From Oreohelix idahoensis (taxonomy: Eukaryota > Mollusca > Gastropoda > Stylommatophora > Oreohelicidae), in NCBI GenBank assembly GCA_024509875.1, contig JAMPIV010018956.1, forward strand, positions 496,001 to 560,000: a stretch of 64,000 nt of DNA, written 5' to 3'. A program made the translations under genes and the position numbers. Below, one piece after another: positions 10,623 to 22,110 of the stretch. The notes under the pieces were generated by a model that saw only the letters and a list, made by a program, of their open reading frames with translations, made no database searches and was not told the origin of the DNA. Position 1 is the first letter of the stretch. Each line of letters begins with the position of its first letter.

Positions 10623-10623
<1 letters not shown>

Positions 10624-10700
<77 letters not shown>
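10624..10700. repeat. (TA)n microsatellite
   Basis: About 76 bp of uninterrupted AT dinucleotide. Confidence 0.95.
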
Positions 10701-10702
<2 letters not shown>

Positions 10703-11286
10703 ATTATACATGGAGTAACCAACATGGTTCGTTATTCACAGCTAATGTTAACTCACTGACCTCCAACACGTAGGTACGATATCCGACGACTTTATGTCAC
10801 AAACCTGAGCATAACACAGTAACACAGGCAGACTGCCGCTTTGGCCATAAATCATAAGAAACGCACAATGTATTATGAGAATCATCAACAATATTAGTAT
10901 AGAGCAATCTCACTATCTTGGCTACTATTCCAACCTGCACTAACTACATATATCTAATCATCCAGTTCGCCTTCTCTCTCCGCGTAATCTCTACTCGCTC
11001 CAATCTCTCTCGAATGCTTTCCCACACATGACCCTTTTCACACCTGACAAGTCTTCACCCCCACTTCGTTCACAGCACCTCAGTCATGACCGTGAACTCA
11101 ACATTAGTGATTACTGCTACTAATGCATTCATGCCCCTTGTCAAACTTAAAATTCACTCATTTCAACTCAAAACTTAAATAAACACATCTAGCTCCCGCC
11201 GGAACGTGAGTACTGACATTCATTCTATAAACCGTTCTTGACAATATATAAATAATTATTACCATGTGAATATTATAATGTGTGAA
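10701..11286. other. Spacer, nothing recognised
   Basis: No gene or repeat recognised. It separates blocks 1 and 2 of repeat X, which are nearly adjacent at 46.3-46.5 kb, so it is probably inserted sequence. Confidence 0.35.
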
Positions 11287-11470
11287 CATCGCTAGGGATG
11301 TCCCAGTCATTTGAGGCTGGCAACCTCAGCGCATAGAATGATGATTTCATAAACCACCACTGTTTTATTGCTAGTTTCTTTAAGAGAACTAACGCATAAA
11401 GAGTCCCCAGGTTCAATATGGACCAGGGAGGGAAAGATGAAAGAAATGATGTACATTCTAGTTAAAAGAC
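11287..11470. repeat. Old dispersed repeat X, block 2
   Basis: Collinear with 46,450-46,640: GAGGCTG.CAAC.TC, ATAGAATGATGATTTCAT, ACCACCACTG, TTTCT..AGAGAAC, GAAATGATGTACAT. Confidence 0.6.
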
Positions 11471-11499
11471 TTACAGTTTCAAACAGTGTAAATGTCAAA

Positions 11500-11578
11500 A
11501 AAGCCGATAGGATAGTCTGGCGCTCTCTCTTCCAAACCTCTACACCTCACGGTAGAAGGGGAACGACTAAGTAAGTAA
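11500..11578 (+). mobile_element. Very short LINE-B 3' insertion with 12-bp target duplication
   Basis: Only the last ~79 bp of LINE-B (from AAGCCGATAGGATAGTCTGG to the AAGTAAGTAA tail) are present, bounded by a perfect 12-bp repeat, GTAAATGTCAAA, at 11,488-11,499 and 11,579-11,590. The tail and direct repeat show it is a real, severely 5'-truncated retrotransposition event. Confidence 0.9.
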
Positions 11579-11949
11579 GTAAATGTCAAACATATTCACC
11601 TTAACATTACTAGAAGTTTCAAACTTTTCAACAAGTGTGAATATAAAGGCCACATAAATGAATTTATATTGTGAACACTTTCCAAACAGTGGAGATGTAA
11701 ATGTAAAACATATTATATCTGTACGTTTAACCTTTTCATTTAAATGTAATGTAAAGCTAAAGCTATTCAGTTTAAATGTAAAGAAAGTTTATCCCGAGGG
11801 ATTAAATTTAATTCTCATCGAGGGCAAAGTCTGACATGGCATGGTACAATAGAAGAGGGGGGGGGGGGGAGAAGAGGGGGGGGCATAAATATGTGTCGGA
11901 AAACGCCGTACTCAGAAGATCGTTTCGTTTCTATTTCTTTTACCAGTTA
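11579..11949. other. Spacer with poly(G) tracts
   Basis: Contains G runs at about 11,857-11,869 and 11,876-11,883. No gene recognised. Confidence 0.5.
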
Positions 11950-13510
11950 TTGGTGGTACCAGGTTTCGTAGATTTATAATAGGTGAATTAAGACTTAGAT
12001 TGGTCCCTTCTGAATAGAAATAGAACAGGTGCTAGCTCAGTGGGAGATAAATAATAGAAATAGATTTCACGAGTGAGATGGGGGAAAATAATAGATTCTG
12101 TCCCTGAACCTCGAGAAGCTTCTCTCGGTCAGCCTATCTCTACAACAGATTTAAATTAGTCAGACAGTCTATTAGAATATCCAGGCACGAAAGTTTACAA
12201 CGAGCACAGTGTCAATAGCTTTAGGTTTCCAGTAACTATGAATGACAGGTCGGTGACTTCTCTCAGTATAAAAATATTGGTCACACCACAATTAGTCAAA
12301 AAAAAAAAAAAACGTCGGATATGTTACTGTTAGTAATATTTTTCGCCACAGGGGCTGAATGTACTTGAGATTATGGGAAGAAAATAATCTGGCTCAATAG
12401 GCCCAGTTAGTTCATTCTGTCTTAAAGTTCGTGAAATGTGTATCTGTTTCTGTCTGGAGGCAAGCACACTGCCAGACAGGTTTTAACTTGTAAACCCACG
12501 TAGTTAAGGACTAAAATGTTTCTTCTTGATTATTCTCATAGGTACTAAACCCTGCTGGTAGAGGTTGGGCTTTACCCAAAAATACTGTACAAAGAAAAAG
12601 AACATATAGAATACTAAATCATAATATTATAATAACATCCTATTTCTACCTCGTGTAAGTATCATATATTATATTCACTTCGGTTATTTAACTTAAATCA
12701 GAAACTATAAGCTTAGAGCTTATCTCATCGTTTCAAACTCCCGTGAAATAAAACATAGTCATTAAAAGAATCAATCATCTTGAAGTAGAAATACGTACAT
12801 ATTTCGTCAACACTCAAGATGAATCAGTGCATTAATTTAGATGGTTAAACTATTCTCTGACTGGTTATTAGCAGTTTAATTAAATTTATTAATAGCCGAA
12901 TGAGTTTAGCTAGAAATTATAAGTTATTTTGCTATCCACTGTAACACGGTAAACTTAGAGAAAATATAACTGACTTTCACTTAATTGCTCTACACATAAT
13001 TCTAGTAAAGATACAAATAGGCGATTTACCACTTAAATCACTCACAAATACTACCAATATATCTACCTCAACACAGCCTGCTAAGACTATTTTCTCCAAC
13101 GAAACTGAGAAATTCTACTAACATAAAGTGATTTCTAGAACGTAGCTAGGTTGTCTAGAGAACTGCGGAGTCTGAAATGAATTTGAGTTAGATTTTCAGA
13201 GTATATATATCTCTCTGAAATCAAAGGAAAAAATATTACGTCTAAAACCCGAAAACTAGACTCGTTTGACGTATGTTAGCCCCTACGTCCCGATTTACAC
13301 ATTTCCTTACTCATTCTACAGATCAGAGAGGTTTCTCACGCATGAACCGAAACCAGACTTTACACCTATAGTAAATTCTCTCGATCTGATCAGACATCGG
13401 CAATAAAACTTATAGAGTGCGTTTTTACACATTCTGATTTAATGGCCGTTTTCCAGCGATCAATGTCTTTCATCTCTAATCTTTCGCCGAGAATTAATTA
13501 CTTTACTAGC
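11950..13510 (-). repeat. Diverged LTR-like repeat, copy 2
   Basis: Aligns in blocks with 2,354-4,640. At its left end the minus strand reads ..CTACGAAACC then TGGTACCACCAATAACTGG, again an LTR-end and PBS-like arrangement. No gag or pol is attached on the left, where poly(G)-rich sequence begins, so it is a fragment or partial LTR. The right boundary is approximate. Confidence 0.45.
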
Positions 13511-14089
13511 GAATGTAGGAACCGGTAATAGACAATTTTCTGCCCTCTGTTGGCTGTTACATCGATTACTCGATCTCTGACGTTCAAGATACAGGTAACT
13601 GGCTCACTTATGTTAATCCAGTATGCTCTTAAACCTGCATCAAAGAGAATGCAATACAATGCTGCTAAATTAGAAAAGAAAGACAGAGGTTTGAAAATTG
13701 AAGGGTTAAGTTCCACCAGGCGTAGGCGACAGAGAAAGTAAATGAGAAATTTAAGATAAAGAATAAGTTGTATGAAATCATATAAAAATAGAAATATATG
13801 AAATCAATTAAACATAGTCTACCACACCAGGAAAGTACCATTTCTGGGACAAGCAGTGACAAGTGGTCTACGCATTAAGACAAAAGACCAGCTTTGAAGA
13901 CTCTCTTAGACTTTCCTGGGAAATGAGCTTCACCCTACAAACCTTGACCAGAAACGAGTAAACGCAGTGTGCAGAAAACCTACTCATCAGGAGGAGGATC
14001 AGAATCGTCATTGGCAGGTAAGTTAACCTATTTGCTGCCACTTGAACTTTTTATCAACCCAACACTACCATTACCAATGTGATGAATAA
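13511..14089. other. Spacer, nothing recognised
   Basis: AT-rich; no supported gene. Short opposing frames at 13,498-13,862 have no recognisable domain. Confidence 0.35.
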
Positions 14090-14600
14090 CTTTTCTTTTG
14101 TTATTAACTATTATTTCTTCCTTTTAAACTGTTAAACTTAAAGTGGTTATTAAATTCTGTTGTTTTTTTTTTGTAATTATACAAATTTAACTTTGATTCA
14201 ATAATTTTAAATGCACTACTTGTTTGTTTCAGTCAAAGTTATTAAACACACACTCTAAACGGAGCTATACAAGAATAATAAGAATTCCATTGATTAACTA
14301 GGGGGTGGGGGCTGAACAAGCTAGAATAAACCAATGCTTTTACTTTTCACGAAAGTTGTCGTCAGATTCGAGAATTAACGTGCTCAGCAAATGCCAGCAT
14401 TGCTTTCGCTTATCTGAATATCTCGTGAACACTTCTTTGTGATAGAAGTTTCACTAACCTTCTATCTACGCATCTGCCAAGAGTAATCTTGTAAGCAGGT
14501 AGATACCTTAAAAGCCACTATTAGATAATCTTGAGTTTTAGCCACTGTTGGACCACTACTGCAAAGCAGGGGAGGCAATAACGTCACAATTGGTGACAAG
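14090..14600. repeat. Old dispersed repeat X, block 3
   Basis: Collinear with 46,650-47,095, sharing GAGCTATAC.AGAATAATAA, GAATTCCA, ACGTGCTCAGC, TCTGCCAAGAGTAAT, TCTTGAGTTTT, and CTGTTGGACCACTACTGCAA. Block 3 is directly next to block 2 in the 46-kb copy. Confidence 0.7.
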
Positions 14601-14754
14601 GCCGGGGATAAGTACCTGAAGATTAATTCCCCTAGAATACTGGCAGAAAATGTCAGATTTACTGAAAGAATAAGTTCAAGAGTGTGTGTATAGTAAGACG
14701 GAGCATTCATTGTATGTATAAAAAGCAGTTAAAATAACTTCATTCATAACCCTC
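14601..14754. other. Spacer, nothing recognised
   Basis: No motif recognised. Confidence 0.3.
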
Positions 14755-15330
14755 CACTCCCAAAAAAGCATAGGCCGTCAACAAACACATGTGAAGTCCT
14801 CCTGTCACGTGCCATCATCAAGTTCTTTCCACGTTCTCCTCATCATTTTCACCTGTTTCCAGCTCTCTTCTCCATGTGCCTCTTGGTCTACCTCTGCCTC
14901 TCTTGCCCTGGGGATTCCAGACCAAGGTCTGCCGTGTAATGCTATCAACAAGTTTCCTCAGTGTGTGACCTATCCATCGCCATCGTCTTCTTCTCATCTC
15001 TTGTTCCACTGGCACTTGTCTAGTTCTTGTCATCAGTTCCACGTTGGTAACCTTGGCATACAATTTTAATCCCTCTATTCTACGCAAACACCCATTTATG
15101 AAAGTCTGTAGCTTTTTGGATGTTGTCTTTGTTGTTCTCCATGTCTCCGAGCCATACAATAGGACTGACTTCACATTTGAGTTGAAGATTCTTATTTTCG
15201 TGTTGGATCCGATTTCTCTTGATCTCCATATATTTCCCAATGCAATGAAAGCGCCTCTTGCTTTTTTAATTCTTAGTTTGATATCCAACTTTGTCTATAT
15301 TTCTGACAAGATATGTGTACAATTCTACAT
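14755..15330 (-). mobile_element. LINE-F 3' end (C-terminal reverse-transcriptase region)
   Basis: A minus-strand frame of 156 codons (14,818-15,288) encodes IRIFNSNVKSVLLYGSETW, a run ending CLRRIEGL, then RRWRWIGHTLRK and GKRGRGRPRGTWRRELE. The order LLYGSETW, CLRRI, W.WIGH.LR, G.R.RGRP..TW is the conserved C-terminal tail after the reverse-transcriptase domain of many invertebrate endonuclease-reverse transcriptase LINEs. It is 5'-truncated: the catalytic palm is missing. The sequence just left of it (14,755-14,820) matches 63,000-63,070, the second copy. Confidence 0.8.
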
Positions 15331-15929
15331 GTTGTATTGGTGTTTCTTCAAGTTCAACCCTGTTATCATTACCTGCATTTATTCTCATTATTTAAATAAT
15401 GAAAAATAACTTGGTAAAGAATAATTGAGTAATTGAAAGAAACAAAATATATGGCTGTCAAAAATAATGTTGTTTATAAGGGGCATCTATGTCCTACTTC
15501 TGTTTTCACTTCAAACGTTAGATTACTCAATCCAACACTGCACGTAAAGTTAGAATAGAGGCTTTTTATAATAGAAACAATGCGGCTGGGAATTCCATAA
15601 GCCCACAGTATTTTCCATAGGCTGTACCTGTGTATGCTGTCAAAAGCCTGTTCAATTCATAAGAGTTAATTATATGACTGATAAAGCCCACTGTTTATTC
15701 CCGTTAATGATATCCACCAAAAGATAGATATAAGTGGATGGAAGCAGACATCATCATCATCATCAGTTGATAAGATCTCTATGGTGTTGTTTGCTCCACT
15801 GTAGTGTATGGAATGTCAACTTGACCTACGCAGTGGTGTGTAGACATGGATTGAGTGTATAATGTGCGAATGATAATAAGGGTTCGTGGTGTTGACAAAT
15901 GTTCTTTTCTCACACTCATGTATGGCTGG
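15331..15929. other. Spacer, nothing recognised
   Basis: AT-rich, includes a short ATC-rich run near 15,750-15,763. No gene recognised. Confidence 0.35.
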
Positions 15930-17090
15930 AAGTCATCGACACCAACGACTGTGTACCTTTCTACAGTTTAATTGGACGTATACACTCGACAGCACAGATA
16001 GTGACAAATCACAGGTTGGCATAATACATCATAGTACAGTGGATAAATGGTCTTGCAATGTTACATGGGCACTCATGTAGAATAATAGTATAAAGGACTG
16101 TCAGTAGCCAAGCCCTCAGTATCGCCCATACATATATATCATCTGACTTCACTGACTGAGCACGTCAGCTTATCAACAATATTTCAGATGGCTTCTAAAC
16201 CTAATCTCGTTTAGCGACGATTCTCCAACATAATGTTCAGCACATATTTTTCCATATAATAATATTGAACCGCTAATAACGGGTTCTCATGTGTAGCAGT
16301 GATCTCTGGACTAAACAAGCGATAATACGGGCATCCCTTTTCTCTTCTTGAAAGTCACTACATGTTTGGTTCCAAGATGGCTTCACTCGTGAGCTGTCAC
16401 TCACGTTTGGATACAGATAATGAATCTGTCCTAAAGTTAGTCATTCATAAAACATTTCATTGCTCTGTAGATTTGATCATGAACAATTGACTGCATTCTA
16501 CAGGATATAGTGCTGCTAGGAATCGAAGTCGTTTTCATCGAGTCAAATATATTCTCTTAGACATTCAAATCGTACCTATCGAAAATGGTGGCTTCGTACG
16601 AGAGTTCATAAGAGTGTCTATTATTACCTTGGTATCAGAAATATGATTCTGCCATTCCTTGGCAATACAAATAAACACTGGGGTAAAGCATACACGATAG
16701 ATCTAGACGACTATCACTTTCCCCACAAATACTGAGATCACTTTTTCCCCGGCGACAGGCCGACATAGAAAACACAGTCCCTATCAGGACGAAGCCAAAT
16801 CACACCACCCTCTAGCGGCACATCCGCCGAATAGCCTTTGACCTCTCTAGAGACAACAGAACATATAGTTCGACTTAGATATGTAAAGATATACAGATAT
16901 AAGACAGACTCGTCCTACTCAGACAAACAATACCATAAATTCAGGCCATAGATATTCTGAAGCAAGAACAATCTATTATTACCCAAACAACGAATAAATC
17001 GCAGTAAAATGGATTCATCCGCGGAGTTCGATCGAAGAGACGGCACAACTTTCAAGGGAAGTAACTCAATAATGACTTTCCCTTAAGCAC
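15930..17090 (+). repeat. Diverged direct repeat Y, copy 1
   Basis: Similar in order to 20,640-21,690: CGACTGT..ACNTTTC.ACA.TTTAAT, CACTGACTGAGC.CGTCAG, CCTTCCTTGGC..A.AATAAACAC.GGG, and a purine-rich GGGAAGTAACTC-like block near the end. The two copies bracket a LINE-rich 3.5-kb interval and have the same orientation; they could be LTR remains but no coding region of an LTR element was found between them. Confidence 0.4.
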
Positions 17091-17452
17091 TAAAAAATTA
17101 CCTATTTTGTTTACAAAATATTTGCGAACATAACAAGTATACTAATGTATAATATTGTAAGATATCAAAGACTGCACGTAACAATGACTATCGCTGCCAT
17201 TCTGAGCACTGCTTTATAATGTTCCTGAGGGTGAATATATGAGCGGCACATCTTCTGTTCTTTCTAAAACCCGCTTATTCTTACCTCAGTTTATGGTCAA
17301 CTGCTTTTGAAATTCTCTGGATGATTATCATGCCTAGTATTTTGCTGGGAACTGAGAGAAGAGTAACTCTTCTCCAGTTGTTGCAGTCTTCAAAGTCGTC
17401 CTACTTGGGCAATTTGGCAATTATTCCTTTACTCCAGGCTGTTGGTGTTGTC

Positions 17453-18012
17453 TCAGTTTCCCAAACTTGTGCAAATAGTTTGTTCTGCTGCTAGTTCAGG
17501 ATCTGTTTTTAATAACCCAGCAGTTAAGTTGTAGTGGCCAGGAGCTTTTCCATTCTTTAACCCTTTGATTGCCTTGATGATTTCTTTCTTTCGTGGAATG
17601 TCTGTATAAACATTTAGATCATGTTCAGCATCAGGAACATTCAACTGTGTCTCTGGTGGTTCCTTGCTCAGAGTTTCCCTAAAAAGCTCTGCCCATCTTG
17701 TTTCATGCCCCTATGCTGTGGTGATGAGATTTCCTTGTTTGTCAGTCCTATGATGTTTGCACCTCGTTTTCCACTGATAGTTTTAGTTATTTTATAAACT
17801 GTGCTTTGTTCATTTCTTAGTGCTGCCTCTTCTGCCTGTCTTGCCAGGTCAACCAGAAATGTCCTTTTGTTAGCACGGGTTTGACGTTTTACTTCTTTGT
17901 CCAGCTGACTGTACTGTTCCCTGTAAAGTTCATTTCTTCTTCTTCCTCGTTCGTCCTGAAAAGGACGTTGGTTGCGTTGTGTCTGTTTACGCCGGAGCTG
18001 TGATATCTGCAC
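17453..18012 (-). pseudogene. LINE-C linker and reverse-transcriptase N-terminus, broken
   Basis: Two minus-strand frames. The first (17,668-18,012) encodes a basic linker containing DERGRRRNELYREQ, KEVKRQTRANKRTFLVDLA and VYKITKTISGKR; its first ~25 codons belong to the inserted SINE-like sequence. The second (17,453-17,644) contains IIKAIKGLKNGKAPG, the RT motif 0/1 region of LINEs, then degenerates. In an active element these would be one continuous polyprotein with the endonuclease upstream, making cDNA at the nicked target. Frame changes and the missing palm domain make it non-functional. Confidence 0.75.
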
Positions 18013-18241
18013 CTTTTGATCGACACATCCGACTTCAGCACGGTATTTTTTCGGACCGGGTTTGCCTTCCCTCTGCGATCCCTACTCTCTCAGCCAGACT
18101 GCAGTGATGCAGCCTGTTTCCAGGACCACCACGTGGAGGTGGAGTAAGGTCTTGGTCAGCTCTGGATCGCTGACCCTGATGCAAGCAGTCAAGCTATGGG
18201 TCGCTGACTGCATTCTCTATTGCTGCATCTTTGGGTCCCGG
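17936..18241 (-). mobile_element. SINE-like element S, copy 1, inserted in LINE-C with 11-bp target duplication
   Basis: A 306-bp segment interrupts the LINE-C frame. It is bounded by perfect direct repeats AAAGTTCATTT at 17,925-17,935 and 18,242-18,252. In the minus orientation it begins near GGGACCCAAAGATGCAGC and ends GGACGAACGAGGAAGAAGAA, that is, with an A/G-rich tail as expected for a non-autonomous retroposon. It matches 19,090-19,399 and 25,209-25,515. No protein-coding capacity. The head was not recognised as a particular tRNA, 5S or 7SL sequence. Confidence 0.85.
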
Positions 18242-18252
18242 AAAGTTCATTT

Positions 18253-18938
18253 AACCTGGGAGACTTGGCTTCTGTTTTCTTTCTTTTCATATCCTTTCTC
18301 TTCGCTTTGGTGTTTAACTTTTCTGGTGTTATCCAATCTTGCCTTTTTCTTTCTTGGAATCTCGAGCTTGACTCGCTGCTTTCTTTGTATATTGTTGAGA
18401 TGGTGTTGAATTTCTGGTTGACGTCATCGGTCGCTGTTCTTTCCTGGCTTTTGGCAGTCTGATGTAGTCTCTTTACATCAACAACGAAAGCTTTTCTGGT
18501 GACGGGGTCTTTAAGTTTTGTGATGTTACTCGTATATCTTTTCTGTTTGACTGCAACTGGTCCAGCAGCTCTGAGTTTCACCTTCAGTCTTGCTACTACT
18601 AGGTGATGATCACTTCCCACATCCGCGTCTCTTCTTACTTTCACGTCTTGTAATGCATATCTCCATCTGCCATTGATCATTATGTGATCTATCTGGTTTC
18701 CCTCCCGTCCGTTTGGTGATTCCCATGTTAACTTGTGCACTTCTTCGTGTGGAAAAAGTGTTCCTCCAATGACCAGGTTGTTAATACCGCAGAAGCTTAT
18801 TAATTTGTTCCCATTCTCATTTACTGTTCCACTGCCGCATTTCCCCAATAATTTTTCATTGTAAGTATTATGTGTTCCAACTTTCGCATTGAGGTCTCCC
18901 ATTACTATAATAAGATCGCACTTAGGTGCAGTTTCCAT
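18253..18938 (-). pseudogene. LINE-C AP-type endonuclease, fragment
   Basis: The minus-strand frame from 18,938 carries CDLIIVMGDLNAKVGTHNTY (residues ~8-27), ISFCGINNLVIGGTLFPHEE, LTWESPNGREGNQIDHIMI and DADVGSDHHLVVARLKVKL (to ~residue 115), then the basic linker. These are the Exo/endo/phosphatase motifs that nick target DNA to prime reverse transcription. The frame is open for ~230 codons, so this block was mutated little before the SINE-like insertion ended it at 18,252. The upstream part lies beyond the stop near 18,955 and the second insertion. The closest relative in this window is the short fragment at 37,219-37,336. Confidence 0.8.
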
Positions 18939-19089
18939 GTCCTTTTTTAGCTAATGACAAAACTCGTCCTTGACCTCTTCATCCCCATCGTTTGTTGGTG
19001 CATAACATTGTATAATTGTAGTGTTGGTGAATCTCCCTCTCAGTCTTGCTCTTTTCAGGCTGTTGTTGATGGGTTTCCATTCCAGTAAA

Positions 19090-19399
19090 AGGGACCCAAA
19101 GATGCAGCAATAGAGAATGCAGTCAGCGACCCATAGCTTGACTGCTTGCATCAGGGTCAGCGAACCAGAGCTGACCAAGACCCTACTCCACCTCCACGTG
19201 GTGGTCCTGGAAACAGGCTGCATCACTGCAGTCTGGCTGAGAGAGTAGGGATCGCAGAGGGAAGGCAAACCCAGTCCCAAAAAATGCCGTGCTGAAGTCG
19301 GTTGTGTCGACCGAAAGGTGCAGATATCACAGCTCCGGCGTAAACAGACACAACGCAACCAACGTCCTTTTCAGGACGAACGAGGAAGAAGAAAGAAGA
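19090..19399 (+). mobile_element. SINE-like element S, copy 2, opposite orientation, 12-bp target duplication
   Basis: A 310-bp copy of element S interrupts the endonuclease region between MERSLLE and WKPINNS. It is bounded by perfect repeats CATTCCAGTAAA at 19,078-19,089 and 19,400-19,411. On the plus strand it runs GGGACCCAAAGATGCAGC... to ...GAGGAAGAAGAAAGAAGA, so its A/G tail is at the right end, opposite to copy 1. The exact duplications and restored LINE homology on both sides prove insertion. Confidence 0.88.
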
Positions 19400-19411
19400 C
19401 ATTCCAGTAAA

Positions 19412-19760
19412 GACCTTTCCATCCCTTTATTCGGGATAATGGCTTCACCTTCGTTGTGCTGACCATCCTCTCTACCGGAGTAAAGTACTGTTTCTACTGT
19501 AGCTGTTTGTATTCTCTCCACCCCGGTCCATCTGCTCTAACATATTCCCAGAATATGTAATTTGTAGTTTCTCGTCTCTGCTGTGAGCTGCCTCAGCTTT
19601 CCTGCCTCATTCATGATTCTGACGTTCAAAAATACAATTCTAGTTTCGCGTTTAGCAGTCGGGGCATCCGTTTTCATTCCAATGGCTTCCTTTCGGCTTT
19701 CACCACTGACAGTCATACGAGCCTGAGACTCCGGATATCTGTCTCGCATCACAGGTTTTT
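19412..19760 (-). pseudogene. LINE-C endonuclease N-terminus, decayed
   Basis: Reading leftward from about 19,750: KRETRIVFLNVRIMNEAGKL, QLTAETRNYKLHILGIC, a stop where Ser is expected, then RWTGVERIQTATVETVLYSG, REDGQHNEGEAI and KGMERSLLE. LNVRTM..GKL..L..E...Y.L.ILG..E.RW is the conserved N-terminus of this class of LINE endonuclease. At least one stop (near 19,540) is inside, so the ORF is dead. The preceding 300 bp fit the untranslated leader. Confidence 0.75.
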
Positions 19761-20639
19761 GATTCGTTGCAGTTTTCGTAACATGTGTGAATTTTTTTAA
19801 ACAGACAGGGGTGTCGGCCCTGTGCTAAAACCCCCAACCTGGAGGACCAGGGTACCAGCTTTTGTCTGACCCCTACCCGCGCAGACCAGTCCAGATTGGT
19901 TGAACCTACCAGGAGTGAAACTATCACTGGCTGGGGGTTGTCAGGGTACACAAGCTGCCATACCGCTACAAGGTATAGGTACCATTGATAGCAGCTCCAT
20001 TGCTTCATTGTATCCTATTTGATGGACATGACGAAAAACTCCCCAGTGTCAAATTTCATTGTATAGACCAGCACATGTGTGCCTGCAGCGTAATCAGTAA
20101 CTGTCGCCTGGCGAAGAATTCCCACCTGATACGCCGGTCAAGATTACGTCACTACTAGCTCATGTGCGGAGGAGAGAATGTATGTGTCTATGCATCGGAA
20201 TATTCACTACCCCACTCACCATTCAGTAACGTGAGCAACGCGGAAAAAACCATCGAAGAAACTAGAACATGTGAGAGATCCATAACAGTCAGAGTCTTAG
20301 ACCCAAACGCCACTTACACTCCACAACCCGTGGGACGATTACATCTAAATGGCGAGGAAGTCCAGATTACAAACTCTTTGGTGTTAACTGAGCGGTGTAA
20401 TATGATTTCACTCTGTTCAGTTTCGTATAAACATTTTCTAAATATGTATGTAGAATATGCATTGATGTAAATGTATGTTATTCTTGATATGATGTACACA
20501 ACAGTATGTGAGTGTTGCAGTATTAAATGTTGTAGCAGTCTAAATGTATATCTTATTGCTGTAGTGAGCGGGTTGCTACCACCTATGTAACGTGTTGGTA
20601 CATAGAACAATAAGTTGTAGTGACGATCAACATGGAGAA

Positions 20640-21690
20640 GTCAATAAGGTGGTAAACGACTGTTGACGTTTCCAACAATTTAATACAGGACGTACGATGA
20701 CATCAAATGCACAGTCAATTGGACAAGGTTCATGGACATCACAGACATGATAATGGTTGAATACATCCGACATCAATAAATCACCAGCAGCTTATACCAC
20801 AGAGTGCTCGTGGTCTGTCAGTCTATGTTCTACTGATACTGACTAAGCGCGTCAGGTACCTCTAGCAAACTTGCCGCACACAAAGTGGCGGGTTCCCAAG
20901 TACTTAACAATAGTCTATGACTCCTCTGACCTAACACGTCAGGTACTTCTTCTGATGAAAATGCAGGCTGCAAAAAGAGCGGGTTTCTATCATATGGTAA
21001 CCTCTGGGTTATCTCCGACCAGCAAGGCATCAGTCCATGCCTATATCATACCGCCTAAATAGCGGGTTCCAAACAGTACTATGATCTCTGGGCTTCTTTT
21101 AATCATATAAGACATATCAGTCTTGGATATCATATCACTCTTCTCCGCACAGGGAGAAAATCGCATCAAAAAATGTCAATCGGCCATATATGCTGGCAAC
21201 AAATAAACCTGCAGTTCTAGGCATAACGATAAAGATACAAATGGATTTCTTTACCTTGACAGCATCCTAGAATAATCACAAAATAACAACACTCGCCTTC
21301 CTTGGCGCTCAGAATAAACACGGGGAAAAATCACAGACATCTTTGTCACACAGAGGATTTCATTTCCCCATAACTATCACCAGAGAAAATCTCCGACCTC
21401 CTGTTCGCTCAGAAAACCCAGGTAGACTGCCCCGATAGGAAGTCTAGCTATCCCCGCGCCAAAATTTAGCGCATGCCCAGTCAGTACTTCCCTGAGTAGA
21501 GCTAACACCCGATCTAGAGCGTTCCCAGAAAAGATAGCTGAAGTGCTCCTTATATGGACATCTGAATAGCGACTTGGGGAATGTCAACTATTTAAAACAT
21601 TTCCCTGAACCAGAGCACAATCGATCCTTATAAGGATAGATGAATAAGACAAGGGGGATAACTACAAAATCTAACTTGACTCTAAAAAGT
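20640..21690 (+). repeat. Diverged direct repeat Y, copy 2
   Basis: Second copy of the repeat at 15,930-17,090. It also shows a short internal echo, GCGTCAGGTAC at ~20,848 and ACGTCAGGTAC at ~20,936. Confidence 0.4.
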
Positions 21691-21944
21691 TAACAGCCAG
21701 TTCTTTCTCTTTGACCACAAAAAATATCAAACAGGCTGACGTCTAATATAAGCGAAAATGACAGTAACAGTGAGTGACTGTAGCTTGTATCAAAACCTAT
21801 CACAACTAGACTCACAGCCAAAGATGAAAAACATCTATCATATTAATTGATTTATCTATTACAAAGATAAAGGCAGTCCCAAGGCAGAGATTGTCATTGG
21901 GAAAAGTGTTAGAAGCTTCATCATGAAATATCGAGTTTTTACCA
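21691..21944. other. Spacer, nothing recognised
   Basis: No motif recognised. Confidence 0.3.
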
Positions 21945-22110
21945 GGTTAGTTGATCAGTTTTCTGTCTCGCTGCCCTAGCTCAAGATCACAAACGAGTGC
22001 CCTTTAACGGCTTGTAAACTGGAGTGTGCCACTGCCAGGTTTCAGTTCCAAAACCAATATGGTTATGCTACAGAGGAATGAGCTCTGACCGCTTGAGGCC
22101 AGTCGGTCAC
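21945..22110 (-). mobile_element. Degenerate SINE-like relic, second copy
   Basis: Similar to 6,640-6,785. On the minus strand AAGCGGTCAGAGCTC resembles a tRNA A box and GGTTTTGGAACTGAAACC occupies the B-box position. Strongly diverged. Confidence 0.3.

Larger units (their letters stand above)
17215..20140 (-). mobile_element. LINE-C, nearly complete 5' part, disrupted by two SINE-like insertions
   Basis: Minus-strand non-LTR retrotransposon. Its 5' untranslated region lies near 19,800-20,140. The endonuclease starts around 19,650 (RIVFLNVRIMNEAGKLRQL) and runs through QCYAPTNDGDEEVKDEF, IVMGDLNAKVG, GNQIDHIMING and VGSDHHLVVARL: Mg-dependent AP-endonuclease motifs with Asn, Asp and the final SDH. 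A linker and the reverse-transcriptase N-terminus (ALKNGKAPG-like at ~17,560, then VPSKILG near 17,340) follow. The element ends inside the RT domain, so its 3' half is missing, which is not the usual 5' truncation and implies a later deletion. Two 300-bp insertions and several stops inactivate it. Confidence 0.85.
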
